Shown one piece after another: positions 51,591 through 60,783 of a stretch of 64,000 nt of DNA. Under the pieces are notes generated by a model that had not been told where the DNA came from, did no database searches, and worked only from the letters and a program-made list of their open reading frames with translations. Positions within the stretch are counted from its first letter, which is position 1; each line of letters opens with the position of its first letter. This stretch comes from Aggregatilineales bacterium (GTDB taxonomy: Bacteria > Chloroflexota > Anaerolineae > Aggregatilineales > Ch27). The stretch spans positions 19,517 to 83,516 of the forward strand of contig JARKNX010000213.1 in assembly GCA_029976025.1 (NCBI GenBank), given 5' to 3'. Made by a program: the position numbers and the translations under genes.

Positions 51591-53497
51591 GTGTGCTCTA
51601 TCCTCACGATCCTTACGTAAATGACGGTGAAGATGAAGATCATGATGAAGATCAATACGCCAACGGCGGAGGCGTAACCGGCGAGCCGCCCGGCCACCAG
51701 GCGGTCAAAGTTATATGTCGCCATTGAGGGGCGCGTGGTATCCAACAGGACCTGAAAAACGTCGAACACGCGGAGCGCATCAAGCGTGCGGAAGATCAGG
51801 GCGATGGCGATGGTCGGGCGCAGCAGCGGCAGGGTGACGCTGAAGAACTGGTGCACCCTGTTCGCGCCATCTACCGCCGCGGCTTCGTAAATATCGCCCG
51901 GGATGGTCTGCAGCCCCGCCAGCAGCAGCAGCGCCATGAACGGCACCGTCTTCCATACATCGACGGCGATGATCGACGCCATCCAGGGGCCGGTGTTGGC
52001 CAGCCACTGCTGTGGCTTGTCAAGCAGGCCCAGGTCCATGAGCAGCTTGTTGAAGATGCCAGTCTGGTCCGGGCGCAGGATGGTCTGCCACAGAACCGCC
52101 GCCACGACTGTCGGGATAGCCCAGGGGACCAGCATAGCTGTTCGCATCAGGCCGCGCCCGCGAAAGGCAGAATTGATGACCAGGGCGATGATAAGCCCCA
52201 GGATCAGCTCCAGCGTGACGGAAATAACGGCGAACCAGACCGTGTTACCGAAGGCGGTCAGAAAGATGGCGTCCTTGCCCAGAATACGCACGCCTCTATC
52301 CGCGCTGATCGGTATGGTGCTCACCTCCTGAAAGCGCACAAACTGCTGGCGCTCCTGCCTGGATAACTGGCGCACTCTCTCAGCTTCTTCGGTTTCTATG
52401 CTGGAGCGCTCCCATACAATGGAGCCATTGGGCGTGCGCTCACACTGCCCGCTGTTGTCTTTCCGGCAATCGACCGTCGTCAATTGGATGCTCAGCAGGT
52501 TGGTGTAATTAGCCAGCCCCACAAAGCGCACGGGGCGGCTGGCGCTGAATGTGTCGTCGGTCAGGCTGGTGATGAAGGTTTGCTCCAGCGGCTGGCCCGC
52601 CACAAGAATTAGCGCGGCCAGGGTCGGAATGAGCAGGCTCCAGGCGAAGCGCGTGTTGCGGGAGGAAAGCGTTTCCTCACTGAGGAAGAGCCAGTTGAGG
52701 GCGCCCGACAGCCAGCGGAGCGCCAGCGCCAGCGGGATAATGGCTATCAGCACCGGAAGGGCGCCGGTTAACCCGTTGAGGAAGTTGAAGGGCTGGTCGG
52801 TTACCAGTCCTCCTTTGCCGTCCACCCAGAAGTTGCGAATGGCGATCACGACAAGGCCGACAATCATCCAGAGCAGCGCGACCGTCGCCCAGCGCGCTGC
52901 CGGGCTGTCGCCGCGCCACAGCCGTATGCCGAGGCGGAGAATCAAAACGCCCAGGACGATGACGAGCAGCGGCAGCACGATCCCGAAATTCTGCAGATAA
53001 GCGATGATGAAGATGGGCGCCACGTTCTTGGGAACCGAGCGAGAAATAGACTGGAATCCGCCATCTTCCTGAGGACGCAGAAATTCAATCGCAATAACGA
53101 AATCGTCGCGCTCGCGGGGGACATCTTCTTCAGCAATGAGCACGCGCACCTGTTCAATACTCATATCGGGCGTGATATCAGTATCGTCAACCCTGGTCAG
53201 CCGGTCTCCCTGGAGGACGCCGGCGGCGATAGCTTCTCCCCCGGGGATGGGCTGCATCTCAAAATAGGATGGTTCTGCGCCCGCTTCTGGCTCAACTTTG
53301 ACGATTTCGACGCCGATACCCGGAATATCCGGGCCGTGGACAGCCTGCCTGAGATCGTCGTTCGTCGCTATGGCATAGCCGAGGTAGACGAACGCGAGAA
53401 TTCCGATGAGCATCAGCAGCCCGCTGACGAGCTTCAAAGCGAGCGCTTCCTGATTGGTGGGTTCGCGCCGGATCGGGGCAGGGGAATCTGAGTTCAT
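51587..53497 (-). CDS. Fused PDZ-like domain and MalF-type sugar permease
   Basis: 636 residues from ATG 53497 (AAAGG ahead), about twice the usual MalF length. Residues 22-42 form a membrane helix. Residues 59-141 look like a PDZ domain (GIGVEIVKVEP, AAGVLQGDRLTRVDDTDI, FVIAIEFLRP). Helices at about 162-190, 202-221, 246-262 and 285-300 follow. An extracellular insert (about 325-400) has a two-Cys loop and a charged helical stretch ERVRQLSRQERQQFVRF. The MalF core follows, with EAA loop IYEAAAVDGANRVHQFFSVTLP. The PDZ-like part may bind the C-terminus of a partner, perhaps the binding protein. Such a fusion is unusual for an importer subunit. Confidence 0.9.
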   Translation of the reverse strand: MNSDSPAPIRREPTNQEALALKLVSGLLMLIGILAFVYLGYAIATNDDLRQAVHGPDIPGIGVEIVKVEPEAGAEPSYFEMQPIPGGEAIAAGVLQGDRLTRVDDTDITPDMSIEQVRVLIAEEDVPRERDDFVIAIEFLRPQEDGGFQSISRSVPKNVAPIFIIAYLQNFGIVLPLLVIVLGVLILRLGIRLWRGDSPAARWATVALLWMIVGLVVIAIRNFWVDGKGGLVTDQPFNFLNGLTGALPVLIAIIPLALALRWLSGALNWLFLSEETLSSRNTRFAWSLLIPTLAALILVAGQPLEQTFITSLTDDTFSASRPVRFVGLANYTNLLSIQLTTVDCRKDNSGQCERTPNGSIVWERSSIETEEAERVRQLSRQERQQFVRFQEVSTIPISADRGVRILGKDAIFLTAFGNTVWFAVISVTLELILGLIIALVINSAFRGRGLMRTAMLVPWAIPTVVAAVLWQTILRPDQTGIFNKLLMDLGLLDKPQQWLANTGPWMASIIAVDVWKTVPFMALLLLAGLQTIPGDIYEAAAVDGANRVHQFFSVTLPLLRPTIAIALIFRTLDALRVFDVFQVLLDTTRPSMATYNFDRLVAGRLAGYASAVGVLIFIMIFIFTVIYVRIVRIEHT

Positions 53498-53574
53498 ATG
53501 CGACACCTTTATTCGCCGAAGGTCGGGATGCTGCGCGCCGGGTGAGTGGGTCGCGGGGCTGGGCTGCAAAGGAT

Positions 53575-53599
53575 GCAGGGGCGCCCAGAGCGCCCCTGC
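53575..53599 (-). repeat. Hairpin between binding-protein and permease genes
   Basis: GCAGGGGCGC (53575-53584) and GCGCCCCTGC (53590-53599) with a 5-nt loop. It lies 12 bp after the binding-protein stop and about 78 bp before the permease start, without a T run. Third case in the window of a strong hairpin at this gene junction. Confidence 0.65.
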
Positions 53600-53611
53600 G
53601 CCGTTCTCAGT

Positions 53612-54910
53612 TTACGGCAGATCGAAGCCCAGATCGGCCAATGCCAGCTCCAGATCTGCCAGGGCGGTGGCCGCATCTGCTTCGCCGGAGAGGATGGCGT
53701 GCACCGCTGTGAAATACAGTTGTGACACGTCACCGTACCGCTCGCCAGCAACAGCGGGACGCGGGGTGGCGAAGGACAGGATATCGCCCATGTCGGCCAG
53801 ATACGGCAGCGCGGCCAGGAGTTCTGGATCGCTGTAGAGGGCCGGCATGACCGGCTGTTCACCGCGGAGCAGATGGTAGGCTTTCAACTGGTCGTAGCTT
53901 GTCATCCACCTGACGAACGCGACCGCGGCGTCAATGTTCCGGGAATACTTGCTGACGCCAAGCTGCCAGCCGCCCAGGGTGGCCGCGCTCATGCCCGGTT
54001 CGGCGCCGGGGAGCGGCACGACGGAGAACAGGTCCTTGATCGGGCTGTCGTCCGCCTGGCCCAGGGTGTAGGCGTAGCCCCAGTTGCGCATGAAGGCCGC
54101 GTTGCCGGCCTGCCATACCGCACGGGCATCCTCCTCCTGGAAGGTCAGCACGGCCTCCGGTGAGACACTGCCCACCCAGCTTGCCGCCTCTGAGAAGGCT
54201 GCGATGGTCTCTGGATTGTTGACCTGGACCACGCCCTCAGGGGTGATGATGACGCCGCCGCCACTCGATGCCTGCCATTCCAGCGCATCACACGTCAGGC
54301 CCTCGTAGGCGTTGCCCTGCCACACAAAGCCCCAGAAATCCGGGTTACCCGCCGTGCGTTCGCCGTCCTGAATAGTCTGCGCCATCTCAGCTAATTCGGC
54401 CCAGGTGGCCGGCGGTGCGTCGTAGCCATATTTCTCCAGCAGGTCGGTGCGGTAGTACAGCATACCCGCGCCGGCGAACCACTGCAGGGCGAGCAGGCGG
54501 CCGTCCACCGTGCTGGCGTTAATGAGCGCCGGGTAGAACTGGTCAAGGAACGCCTGGTCCATATACGGCGTGAGGTCAACCAGGTGCTCGGCCATCATGG
54601 CCGGGTAGAAAACGTCGAGCATGTAGACATCCACCGCGGAGCTGCGCGCTTCGAAGAACTGCTGGTACATGGCCAGCGTGTCGGTGGTGCTGGTCGGGCG
54701 TTGCAGAATATTTACAGTTACATTCGGGCAGACATCCGCATATCCTGAAGCGACGGCTACTGTGGCCTCATACTCACCGCCAACTGTCCCTGAAATGAAG
54801 TTGATGGTTACCGGGTCGGTCGTGCCACAGTCAACGGCCTCCTGCGCGCCTGCTGGCAGAGCCACGACGACCAGAATGAGCACCAGGAGCAGGGCGAATG
54901 GTTTGCGCAT
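53612..54910 (-). CDS. ABC sugar-binding protein, family 1
   Basis: 432 residues from ATG 54910 (AGGAGG six bases ahead). Signal peptide MRKPFALLLVLILVVVALPAGAQ, no lipobox Cys. Mature part: VTINFISGTVGGEYEATVAVA, then VDVYMLDVFYPAMMAEHLVDL, LQWFAGAGMLYYRTDLLEKYG and PPATWAELAEMAQTIQDGE, the usual family-1 order. WGFVWQGNAYEGLTCDALEW and NWGYAYTLGQ follow. The GTVGGEYEATVAVA region resembles trehalose/maltose-binding members. First gene of the SBP-MalF-MalG operon, driven by the promoter at 55216-55245. Confidence 0.93.
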   Translation of the reverse strand: MRKPFALLLVLILVVVALPAGAQEAVDCGTTDPVTINFISGTVGGEYEATVAVASGYADVCPNVTVNILQRPTSTTDTLAMYQQFFEARSSAVDVYMLDVFYPAMMAEHLVDLTPYMDQAFLDQFYPALINASTVDGRLLALQWFAGAGMLYYRTDLLEKYGYDAPPATWAELAEMAQTIQDGERTAGNPDFWGFVWQGNAYEGLTCDALEWQASSGGGVIITPEGVVQVNNPETIAAFSEAASWVGSVSPEAVLTFQEEDARAVWQAGNAAFMRNWGYAYTLGQADDSPIKDLFSVVPLPGAEPGMSAATLGGWQLGVSKYSRNIDAAVAFVRWMTSYDQLKAYHLLRGEQPVMPALYSDPELLAALPYLADMGDILSFATPRPAVAGERYGDVSQLYFTAVHAILSGEADAATALADLELALADLGFDLP

Positions 54911-55357
54911 CATATTCCTCCTCAATACATACTTAAAAGATGAAGCTGGACTGTATGGGGCAAACAACCAGCGGATTTTGTATTTTCCTCTCCTTTCGGT
55001 AGATGGTTCAGAATGCTGGCGTGGAATCGTACGGACGCGCCAGAGCCAGATATCCGCGGCCGTCCGGTGATGCGAGGCAGGGATGAGAAGGCCCGGTTAC
55101 CCCTTTTTGCGGCATATCGCAGCCGGCTACCCGCCCCTGCTGCGATACCATCTTCCGCAAGACAGAGAGAAACTGGATTGAAGCAGCCTCCAACATATGG
55201 AGTGCTCGTGTACTCATTCTATTACTTATTAGCCTCTGTCGTCAATCGACGCGGCTTCCGCGCCGGTCGGGGTATCCACCCCGAAGCTCTCATTGACAGG
55301 AGGCTATGATAGCCCGGCCAGGTCGTGGCCCTGCCCCGGGAGGCAGGGGGCGATCTT
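54911..55357. other. 447-bp intergenic region with leader of the sugar ABC operon
   Basis: No gene is seen. It holds a minus-strand promoter (55216-55245), a leader of about 300 nt and a small CCCTGCC/GGCAGGG hairpin (55329-55335 and 55342-55348) that may end the transcript of the GH5-like gene. Confidence 0.45.
55216..55245 (-). promoter_or_regulatory. Promoter for the SBP-MalF-MalG operon
   Basis: On the minus strand: -35 TTGACG (complement of 55240-55245), 18-bp spacer, -10 TAGAAT (complement of 55216-55221). The start near 55209 leaves about 300 nt before the ATG at 54910. Confidence 0.55.
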
Positions 55358-56524
55358 TCAGAACAGGCAGTTTTCGCGCACGAGTCTGGCCATATCGTAA
55401 GCAAAGCGGCGGATGGCGTGGGCGTCGCGCTCCTGTTCGGGTTGTGCGCGCCAGATAGCAATCCGCGCGCTGGGCGCGTCCCACATGGGCACCATTTCAG
55501 CGCATTCGAGGATATTCACGCAGTATTCCGCCGCCTCAAGGATGTCGTCGGTGGTCTTTGCCTTCTGCATGAACAGCGTGGTCTGCTCCACGCGCAGCGC
55601 GTCTTCTACCGCTTTGACGGCGCGGTAAGCGTGCCCCTCCTTGTTGGCGTTGACCAGAATACGGCTTTCTGTGCGGTTGCGGAAAAAACCAAACAGCGCA
55701 GCAATGACGGATGGATCGCGGATAGTGCCATCGGGATACACCAGTCCGTGAATATCCCCCCAGAAGCCTTCGCTGATCAGGTTGAAGAGGTAAAAGCCAA
55801 CATGGTGCTTTTGCAGCAACTCCAGCTCCACTTCATAAGGGTTGGCGCGGCCCACACAGCCGGTCTCCGTATTGAGGATGGGCTTTCCCCATTCCGCGCC
55901 TGTAGCTTCGGCGGCGAGAAGCGCGCCTTCGATTTCGCGGCGGGTGCAGAGGTAATCGTGGAAAGAGATGACATCCACCAGATCGTTGGTTGAGACGCAG
56001 TGAGGGACGGCCTCGTGCCCGACAGTCAGGCACCCTTCAGGATCGCACCGGCGGACGATATCGCACAGCCGGCGGACATAGCGGCGGATGTTATCGAAGC
56101 GCGCCGGGTATTCTTCAGCGGGGCCGTGGTGCATATAATCGTTGCAGAAAGGCTCGTTGATGACATCCCACATGAGGATGAAAGGCTCATCGCGGAAGCG
56201 CTCAATAAACGCCCTGGCGTACGCTTCAGCGCGGGCATACCACGCGTCGTCCGGGTCGGCCCACTCGCGGATAAAATTGCCGTTCCACAGTATCGGCATG
56301 CTGGATACGCCGTAGCGCCACGCGGTGCGCATGAAGTGATCCAGCATATCGAAATAGCCGTCCCCCTGCCGCTCCCAGGTCTCCATATCCATCCAGAACC
56401 GGAGCGAGTTAAGTTGCAGGCGCTGGCAGTAGCTCATCTCTCTTTCCAACTGTTCATGCCCATCCTGGGGATGGGGGTTATGGCATACGCCACGAATATG
56501 CGAATAATCGCTCAAAGGATGCAT
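55358..56524 (-). CDS. Cytoplasmic GH5-like (clan A) glycoside hydrolase
   Basis: 388 residues, good ribosome binding site (GGAGGCAAACTC), no signal peptide. TIM-barrel with the clan A pair: acid/base Glu124 in ILMWDVINEPFCND and nucleophile Glu220 in PILNTETGCVG. Other barrel strands: LNSLRFWMDMETW, VSSMPILWNGNF, DVISFHDYLCTRREIE. VGFYLFNLISEGFWGDIHGLV near the C-terminus replaces the Trp usually found in GH5. The final 90 residues have a helical character. It most likely cuts imported oligosaccharides inside the cell; specificity is unknown. Confidence 0.82.
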   Translation of the reverse strand: MHPLSDYSHIRGVCHNPHPQDGHEQLEREMSYCQRLQLNSLRFWMDMETWERQGDGYFDMLDHFMRTAWRYGVSSMPILWNGNFIREWADPDDAWYARAEAYARAFIERFRDEPFILMWDVINEPFCNDYMHHGPAEEYPARFDNIRRYVRRLCDIVRRCDPEGCLTVGHEAVPHCVSTNDLVDVISFHDYLCTRREIEGALLAAEATGAEWGKPILNTETGCVGRANPYEVELELLQKHHVGFYLFNLISEGFWGDIHGLVYPDGTIRDPSVIAALFGFFRNRTESRILVNANKEGHAYRAVKAVEDALRVEQTTLFMQKAKTTDDILEAAEYCVNILECAEMVPMWDAPSARIAIWRAQPEQERDAHAIRRFAYDMARLVRENCLF

Positions 56525-56644
56525 GAGTTTGCCTCCAGTCAGTTATCACCTGATGAGATCTGTGCTGGTAAACAGAGTATAGGCCAGAATGGGAGCGATG
56601 AAGATCGGGCGTCCGCCCTTATGCTCACCCCGGCGTCGGGCGGA

Positions 56645-57292
56645 TCAGCGCTCAGGCGAGGCTTCCGCGACACCGTCCTGCTCGCGCAGGCTCTGAATTG
56701 CGTCAATGACGGCCCGGTTGAGGAGGTAAGTGGACAGGCTCGCAGAAATGAAGATCCAGGTTGCCGGGAAGACGAAGGTGCTGAACGCGGTAATGATCAG
56801 GATCAGGGCCAGCGTCCCCACCGCCGTCCTGGGACGCCGGAGATAAAGCACCGCGCTGTTGCGCGTTGCGATGAGGAAGCGCCGGTCGGCCTGTTCCAGG
56901 AGCAGCGGGAATGTGAACAACTGGAGATCGACCCAGATAGCGATCATGACCACGATCACCCAGCGTATCCAGCTCAGCCAGGGGAGGTCTATCTGGCCGT
57001 AGAAGTAGGCGCTCAGGCTCAGGAAGATCAGAATCCCCGCGTTGATCAGCCCCCAGCGCCAGCTCAGCCAGAAGTGCTGGCGAAAGCCTTCCACAAACGC
57101 CCCCCAGCCGGCGCTGCCGTCGTGCTTCATCCGGTTGGTGGCATAGAACAGCCCTCCCAGGGCCGGGATGGCCGTGACCATGGGCAGCGAAGCCACGAAC
57201 CAGATCACGTTCAGCAGGATCAGGTCGATGGAGCGGTAGTAACCCTCCCCCAGTTGATTCTGGAGCGCGCGCTCTGCGTGTTGCCTGGACAT
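56645..57292 (-). CDS. DUF624 membrane protein (YesL-like)
   Basis: 215 residues from ATG 57292, two bases after the stop codon of the upstream gene. Membrane helices at about 21-43, 85-100, 105-125 and 155-190. The DUF624 pattern is visible: LNVIWFVASLPMVTAIPALGGLFYATNRM near the N-terminus and FTFPLLLEQADRRF. YesL-like proteins are commonly found beside carbohydrate importers and glycosidases, but their biochemical role is not known. Here it sits between the six-hairpin protein and the GH5-like enzyme. Confidence 0.88.
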   Translation of the reverse strand: MSRQHAERALQNQLGEGYYRSIDLILLNVIWFVASLPMVTAIPALGGLFYATNRMKHDGSAGWGAFVEGFRQHFWLSWRWGLINAGILIFLSLSAYFYGQIDLPWLSWIRWVIVVMIAIWVDLQLFTFPLLLEQADRRFLIATRNSAVLYLRRPRTAVGTLALILIITAFSTFVFPATWIFISASLSTYLLNRAVIDAIQSLREQDGVAEASPER

Positions 57293-57294
57293 GC

Positions 57295-58479
57295 TTACAG
57301 CTTCTTCACCCCCAGGTAGTCCAGCAGGAACATGAATCCCCGAATGTGGTGAGTCGCCTGATCCCCGGAGACAGTGTAATCGTAGTAAGGGTCCCAGGAC
57401 CAGAAGCCCCACAGGACGTGTGGATCATCGGCGTACGGATGCCCCCCGTCCGGCGTGATCTGCACGCCCAGACAGTAGCGGAGCGCAAGCTGAGCGGCAT
57501 CCAGCAGGTCGGGCCGGTCGGTAACTGCGTGCAGCCGGAGCAGCGCAACAGCGATATTGGGCACGTCTCCCGGCCCGACCGTGGGCACGACGACATTGCC
57601 ATCCCGATCGATAGTCAGCGGCCATGCGCCGTCTTCGCGCTGGCGAGCCAGGAGCCAGTCCGCGAATCGTTCGGCCGCCGTCAGGAAGCGCTGCTGCTGC
57701 GTTCGCTCATATAGAAACACCAGCGCGCGCAGCTCGTCCGCGGCGATATCGGTATTGAAGTAATCGTCGTCGATCAGGTAGAACCCGCCATCCCCCGCCT
57801 GCAGAGTCAGGCCAAACTCGCCCCAGGCAAGCGCGTGAGCTTGCCAGTGCGCTTCGCCGGTGATATCCGCCAGCTCCAGGAATGCTTCCACGGCCCGCCC
57901 GAACGATTGCCAGCCATTTGTTCGCCATTCACCTGCGCGCGTATCGTAACGGGGGGCGAACTGGTGACGGGCTGACTGGATCAGGAATCCCGCGCTCTGC
58001 CGGGCGCGCGTCAGAGCTTCGGCATCTCCGGTGCGGCGGTGCAGCCCACAGGCCAGGAGCACAAATTCCGCCGCAAACTTGGTCCACAGGTCGCCATCCG
58101 GCAGGCTTTCGCGCACGCCGCCGATGACTACGCTCATCGGGTGGCTCACCACAAATCGATTGTAGAACCAGTCGGCAGCGCGCCGCGCTATCTCCAGAAG
58201 GGAGGCGTCCTGTTCGCGGTCGCAGGCGGCCAGCAGCAGCCACGGCGCAATCAGGTTGACTGTCTGGGGAGGTTCCAGGTGTTTGTCGCGGGCGCCGTAA
58301 AAGCCGTGAAATGCCCCCACGGCGTTATTGAAATGGCTGGGCAGCCACTGATGGAGGCAGCCATCGATCCGCAGGTGAAGATCGCTGACGGTGATTCCCA
58401 GCCCGTCCAGGTAAATATCGCCGGCTTGCGTGGCAACGGGTAAGCCCCAGTCCTGGGGAGAGATGACGCCAGTACGCAT
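57295..58479 (-). CDS. Six-hairpin (alpha/alpha-barrel) glycosidase-like protein
   Basis: 394 residues starting directly after the previous stop codon (AAAGAGGTATAA ahead). Repeated helical hairpins are evident: LLEIARRAADWFYNRFV, LTRARQSAGFLIQSAR, FGRAVEAFLELADITGE, FLTAAERFADWLLARQREDGAWP, LLDAAQLALRYCLGVQ. Aromatic and acidic residues cluster in the loops (FYLIDDDYFNTDIAADELR, WGFWSWDPYYDY), which is usual for an active-site cleft in unsaturated glucuronyl hydrolases or epimerases. The exact family could not be assigned. It is co-transcribed with GH65-like and GH5-like enzyme genes. Confidence 0.75.
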   Translation of the reverse strand: MRTGVISPQDWGLPVATQAGDIYLDGLGITVSDLHLRIDGCLHQWLPSHFNNAVGAFHGFYGARDKHLEPPQTVNLIAPWLLLAACDREQDASLLEIARRAADWFYNRFVVSHPMSVVIGGVRESLPDGDLWTKFAAEFVLLACGLHRRTGDAEALTRARQSAGFLIQSARHQFAPRYDTRAGEWRTNGWQSFGRAVEAFLELADITGEAHWQAHALAWGEFGLTLQAGDGGFYLIDDDYFNTDIAADELRALVFLYERTQQQRFLTAAERFADWLLARQREDGAWPLTIDRDGNVVVPTVGPGDVPNIAVALLRLHAVTDRPDLLDAAQLALRYCLGVQITPDGGHPYADDPHVLWGFWSWDPYYDYTVSGDQATHHIRGFMFLLDYLGVKKL

Positions 58480-60783
58480 TTATACCTCTTTCAATGCCGT
58501 CCGGGACAGGAGTGCCACTACTGCATAAAGCGCCGCGCCGGCCAGCAAAGCGACGCTGAAACCCCAGGTCATGGAAATTACGAGGGCAAGCACAGACCCC
58601 AGAGTTGAGAACACCCCGTTGAGCGCCCAGATCAGAGCGACGCGGTTCCGATGCTGTCCGACCCGGCGTATCAGGCTCGGGAACAGCACGCCCATAGGAA
58701 GCCCGAGGAGCACCGTGAGCGCGATGACAACCGTGATGCGGAGCGCCAATGAGCCGGGCAGCGCCCATTCCGCGATGGAGGGCAGCACAAAGCGGTACGC
58801 CGCGCCCAGCAGGGCGATCCACAGCGCAGCGATCATAACGCAGCGTGGCAGTTGCTGCCCCTCCCATTTCTGACTGATCCAGCTCCCGACGCCTCCGGCA
58901 AGGAGCAGAGTCCCCAGCACCAGCGCCAGAGACAGGATTGGATACCCCAGCAAGAGTTGAAAGCGCTGGATCAGGGGAATTTCGATCAGCATGAATCCGG
59001 CGCCGATAACCATGGCATAGGCCATGCTGCCGGCGCGGCTGGGCAGATCGCCGCCGGCCTTGTCCCCGCTCACCAGGAAGGCCAGGGCGGTCAGGCCCGC
59101 CGCAGCAACCAGAGTGGTGGCCAGGGCCGACTGTACCGGGCGCGGCAGGCCGAGATCGAGATGGAAGAAGTACGGGCTGTCATCCCCGGTATAGGTCAGG
59201 TTGTAATCCGCATCGTCGGAGGTGAAGTCTGCCAGACTCATGCCATTGCGGAGCGGGGCAAAGGCGACTTCGAACTCCCCGGGGACAAACAGCCCCTGCA
59301 TCCCCAGCTGGCGCGCGTTCCTGGTTGTCGCTTCAATAACGTCGCTTTGCAGAGGCTGCCGGCCGACAATCAGCACGGATGTGCGCAGCGTCAGATCGGA
59401 GGCCGGGAACATCCACAGCATGAGGTGATCGAGCGCCTCTGCAGGAGGAACTCCGTTTGCTTCCAGCGCCCGCAGGGCGGTGACGGCGGCCCGGCTGGCT
59501 TCCAGTGCGTTGTGCGAGACGACAGCCAGACGGCCGCCGGGCGCCAGACGATTCAGGTACGCTTCGAACGCCTGCCAGGTGAAGACGTAGTTTTCGACCA
59601 GAACCTGGCTGCCTGGCTCAACCGCCTGGGTGTAGACCACGTTAAGGTAGATCAGGTCGTAGGCGGCGGTATCGCGCTCGACAAAGGCGCGTGCGTCGCC
59701 CTCCACCAGAGTCACCTGTGGCCGATCGAGGATGTTGCCGTTGTAGTCCGCGGCGCGGCGCGTGACAGCGACAACCGCCGGGTTGACCTCGACCGCCGTG
59801 ATGGATTGCGCTCCCCCCAGCAGCGCGAGGATGATATCCTTGCCGCCTCCCGCCCCGATAACGAGCGTCCGCGCTGTCTCGCCAGTGGTGAAGGGCAGGT
59901 ACTCGATGGTCTCCTGCCAGCTTCGCAGCGGATCAAGCGAGCCATCGAAGGCCAGCATATAGCTGCCGGCGCCGGCGTCAGTGAAGACGAACCGCGCCGA
60001 TGGATCGTTTGTCTCCACCACATCCACCCGCGCGAACGGACTCCACTCGGTGCTGGTGATATGCGCGCCCTGACGGGGGTCAGCCAGCACTGCCAGCATC
60101 GTCTTGTCGCGCGGCGCGTCTGCCTGAAGCTCAGGATGGTAGTCTGCCGCGCCGATCGCGAGATTGGCGGCGAGCAGGGCCAGCCCGATGCCGCCGCTGA
60201 TGATTGCTGCGCGGCGCAGGGGGGCGACCCGGGGGATGTCGGGATCAAGCGCAGCGATGATGACGGCGGTGGCGCTAATCGCCGGGCCGAGGCACAGGAT
60301 CATGCTGAAGGCGCTCCAGTAGTGCAGCAGCAAGAGCACCAGGCCAACCCCGGCCGCAGCGCCAATCAGGTCGGCGGCGTAGAGCGTGCCGCTGATGCGG
60401 GCATAGCGCTCAAAAGCCAGCGCGGAAAACAGGCCAATCAGCGCGAACGGAATGATCGCCAGAACCGCCCGCGGCACGATCGACGCCGCCGAAGGATACC
60501 AGGATAGCCCGACAGTCACGATAGGGAACGCAGCCCCCAGCGCGATCAGCGCGTAGACGAGAAGCTCTGCGCGGCGCTGCCGGATAAAGTGCCCTGCGCT
60601 GGCGCCCAGGCTCAATCCGAGCACGGCCAGCGATACCGCCAGGAAGGCGAAGTGATACTGGTAGAATAGCGAAAAGAGCCGCGTTAGCGCGATCTCAAAA
60701 GCCAGCCCGGCTGCTGATACAACGAATACAGCCAGGACGATGGCATTGCGCTGGCGGATATCTGTTCGCGACGCGTCGATCAT
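58480..60783 (-). CDS. Membrane-embedded spermidine-synthase-like protein
   Basis: 767 residues from ATG 60783, overlapping the GH65-like stop by 4 bp (ATGA). About six membrane helices at the N-terminus (residues 12-205), a soluble Rossmann domain with the methyltransferase-type loop LVIGAGGGKDIILALLGGAQSITAVEVNP and LVEGDARAFVER, then six or more helices (about 540-760) of transporter type. Spermidine-synthase-like proteins with added membrane segments are common in bacteria, and few have a known substrate. It could methylate or aminopropylate something at the membrane. Its tight coupling to glycosidase genes is unexpected. Confidence 0.85.
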   Translation of the reverse strand: MIDASRTDIRQRNAIVLAVFVVSAAGLAFEIALTRLFSLFYQYHFAFLAVSLAVLGLSLGASAGHFIRQRRAELLVYALIALGAAFPIVTVGLSWYPSAASIVPRAVLAIIPFALIGLFSALAFERYARISGTLYAADLIGAAAGVGLVLLLLHYWSAFSMILCLGPAISATAVIIAALDPDIPRVAPLRRAAIISGGIGLALLAANLAIGAADYHPELQADAPRDKTMLAVLADPRQGAHITSTEWSPFARVDVVETNDPSARFVFTDAGAGSYMLAFDGSLDPLRSWQETIEYLPFTTGETARTLVIGAGGGKDIILALLGGAQSITAVEVNPAVVAVTRRAADYNGNILDRPQVTLVEGDARAFVERDTAAYDLIYLNVVYTQAVEPGSQVLVENYVFTWQAFEAYLNRLAPGGRLAVVSHNALEASRAAVTALRALEANGVPPAEALDHLMLWMFPASDLTLRTSVLIVGRQPLQSDVIEATTRNARQLGMQGLFVPGEFEVAFAPLRNGMSLADFTSDDADYNLTYTGDDSPYFFHLDLGLPRPVQSALATTLVAAAGLTALAFLVSGDKAGGDLPSRAGSMAYAMVIGAGFMLIEIPLIQRFQLLLGYPILSLALVLGTLLLAGGVGSWISQKWEGQQLPRCVMIAALWIALLGAAYRFVLPSIAEWALPGSLALRITVVIALTVLLGLPMGVLFPSLIRRVGQHRNRVALIWALNGVFSTLGSVLALVISMTWGFSVALLAGAALYAVVALLSRTALKEV

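Noticed and set aside
58852..60507. A 551-codon plus-strand open frame
   Set aside because: It is antisense to the membrane spermidine-synthase-like gene, very rich in Gln, Gly and Arg, and without membrane or domain features.
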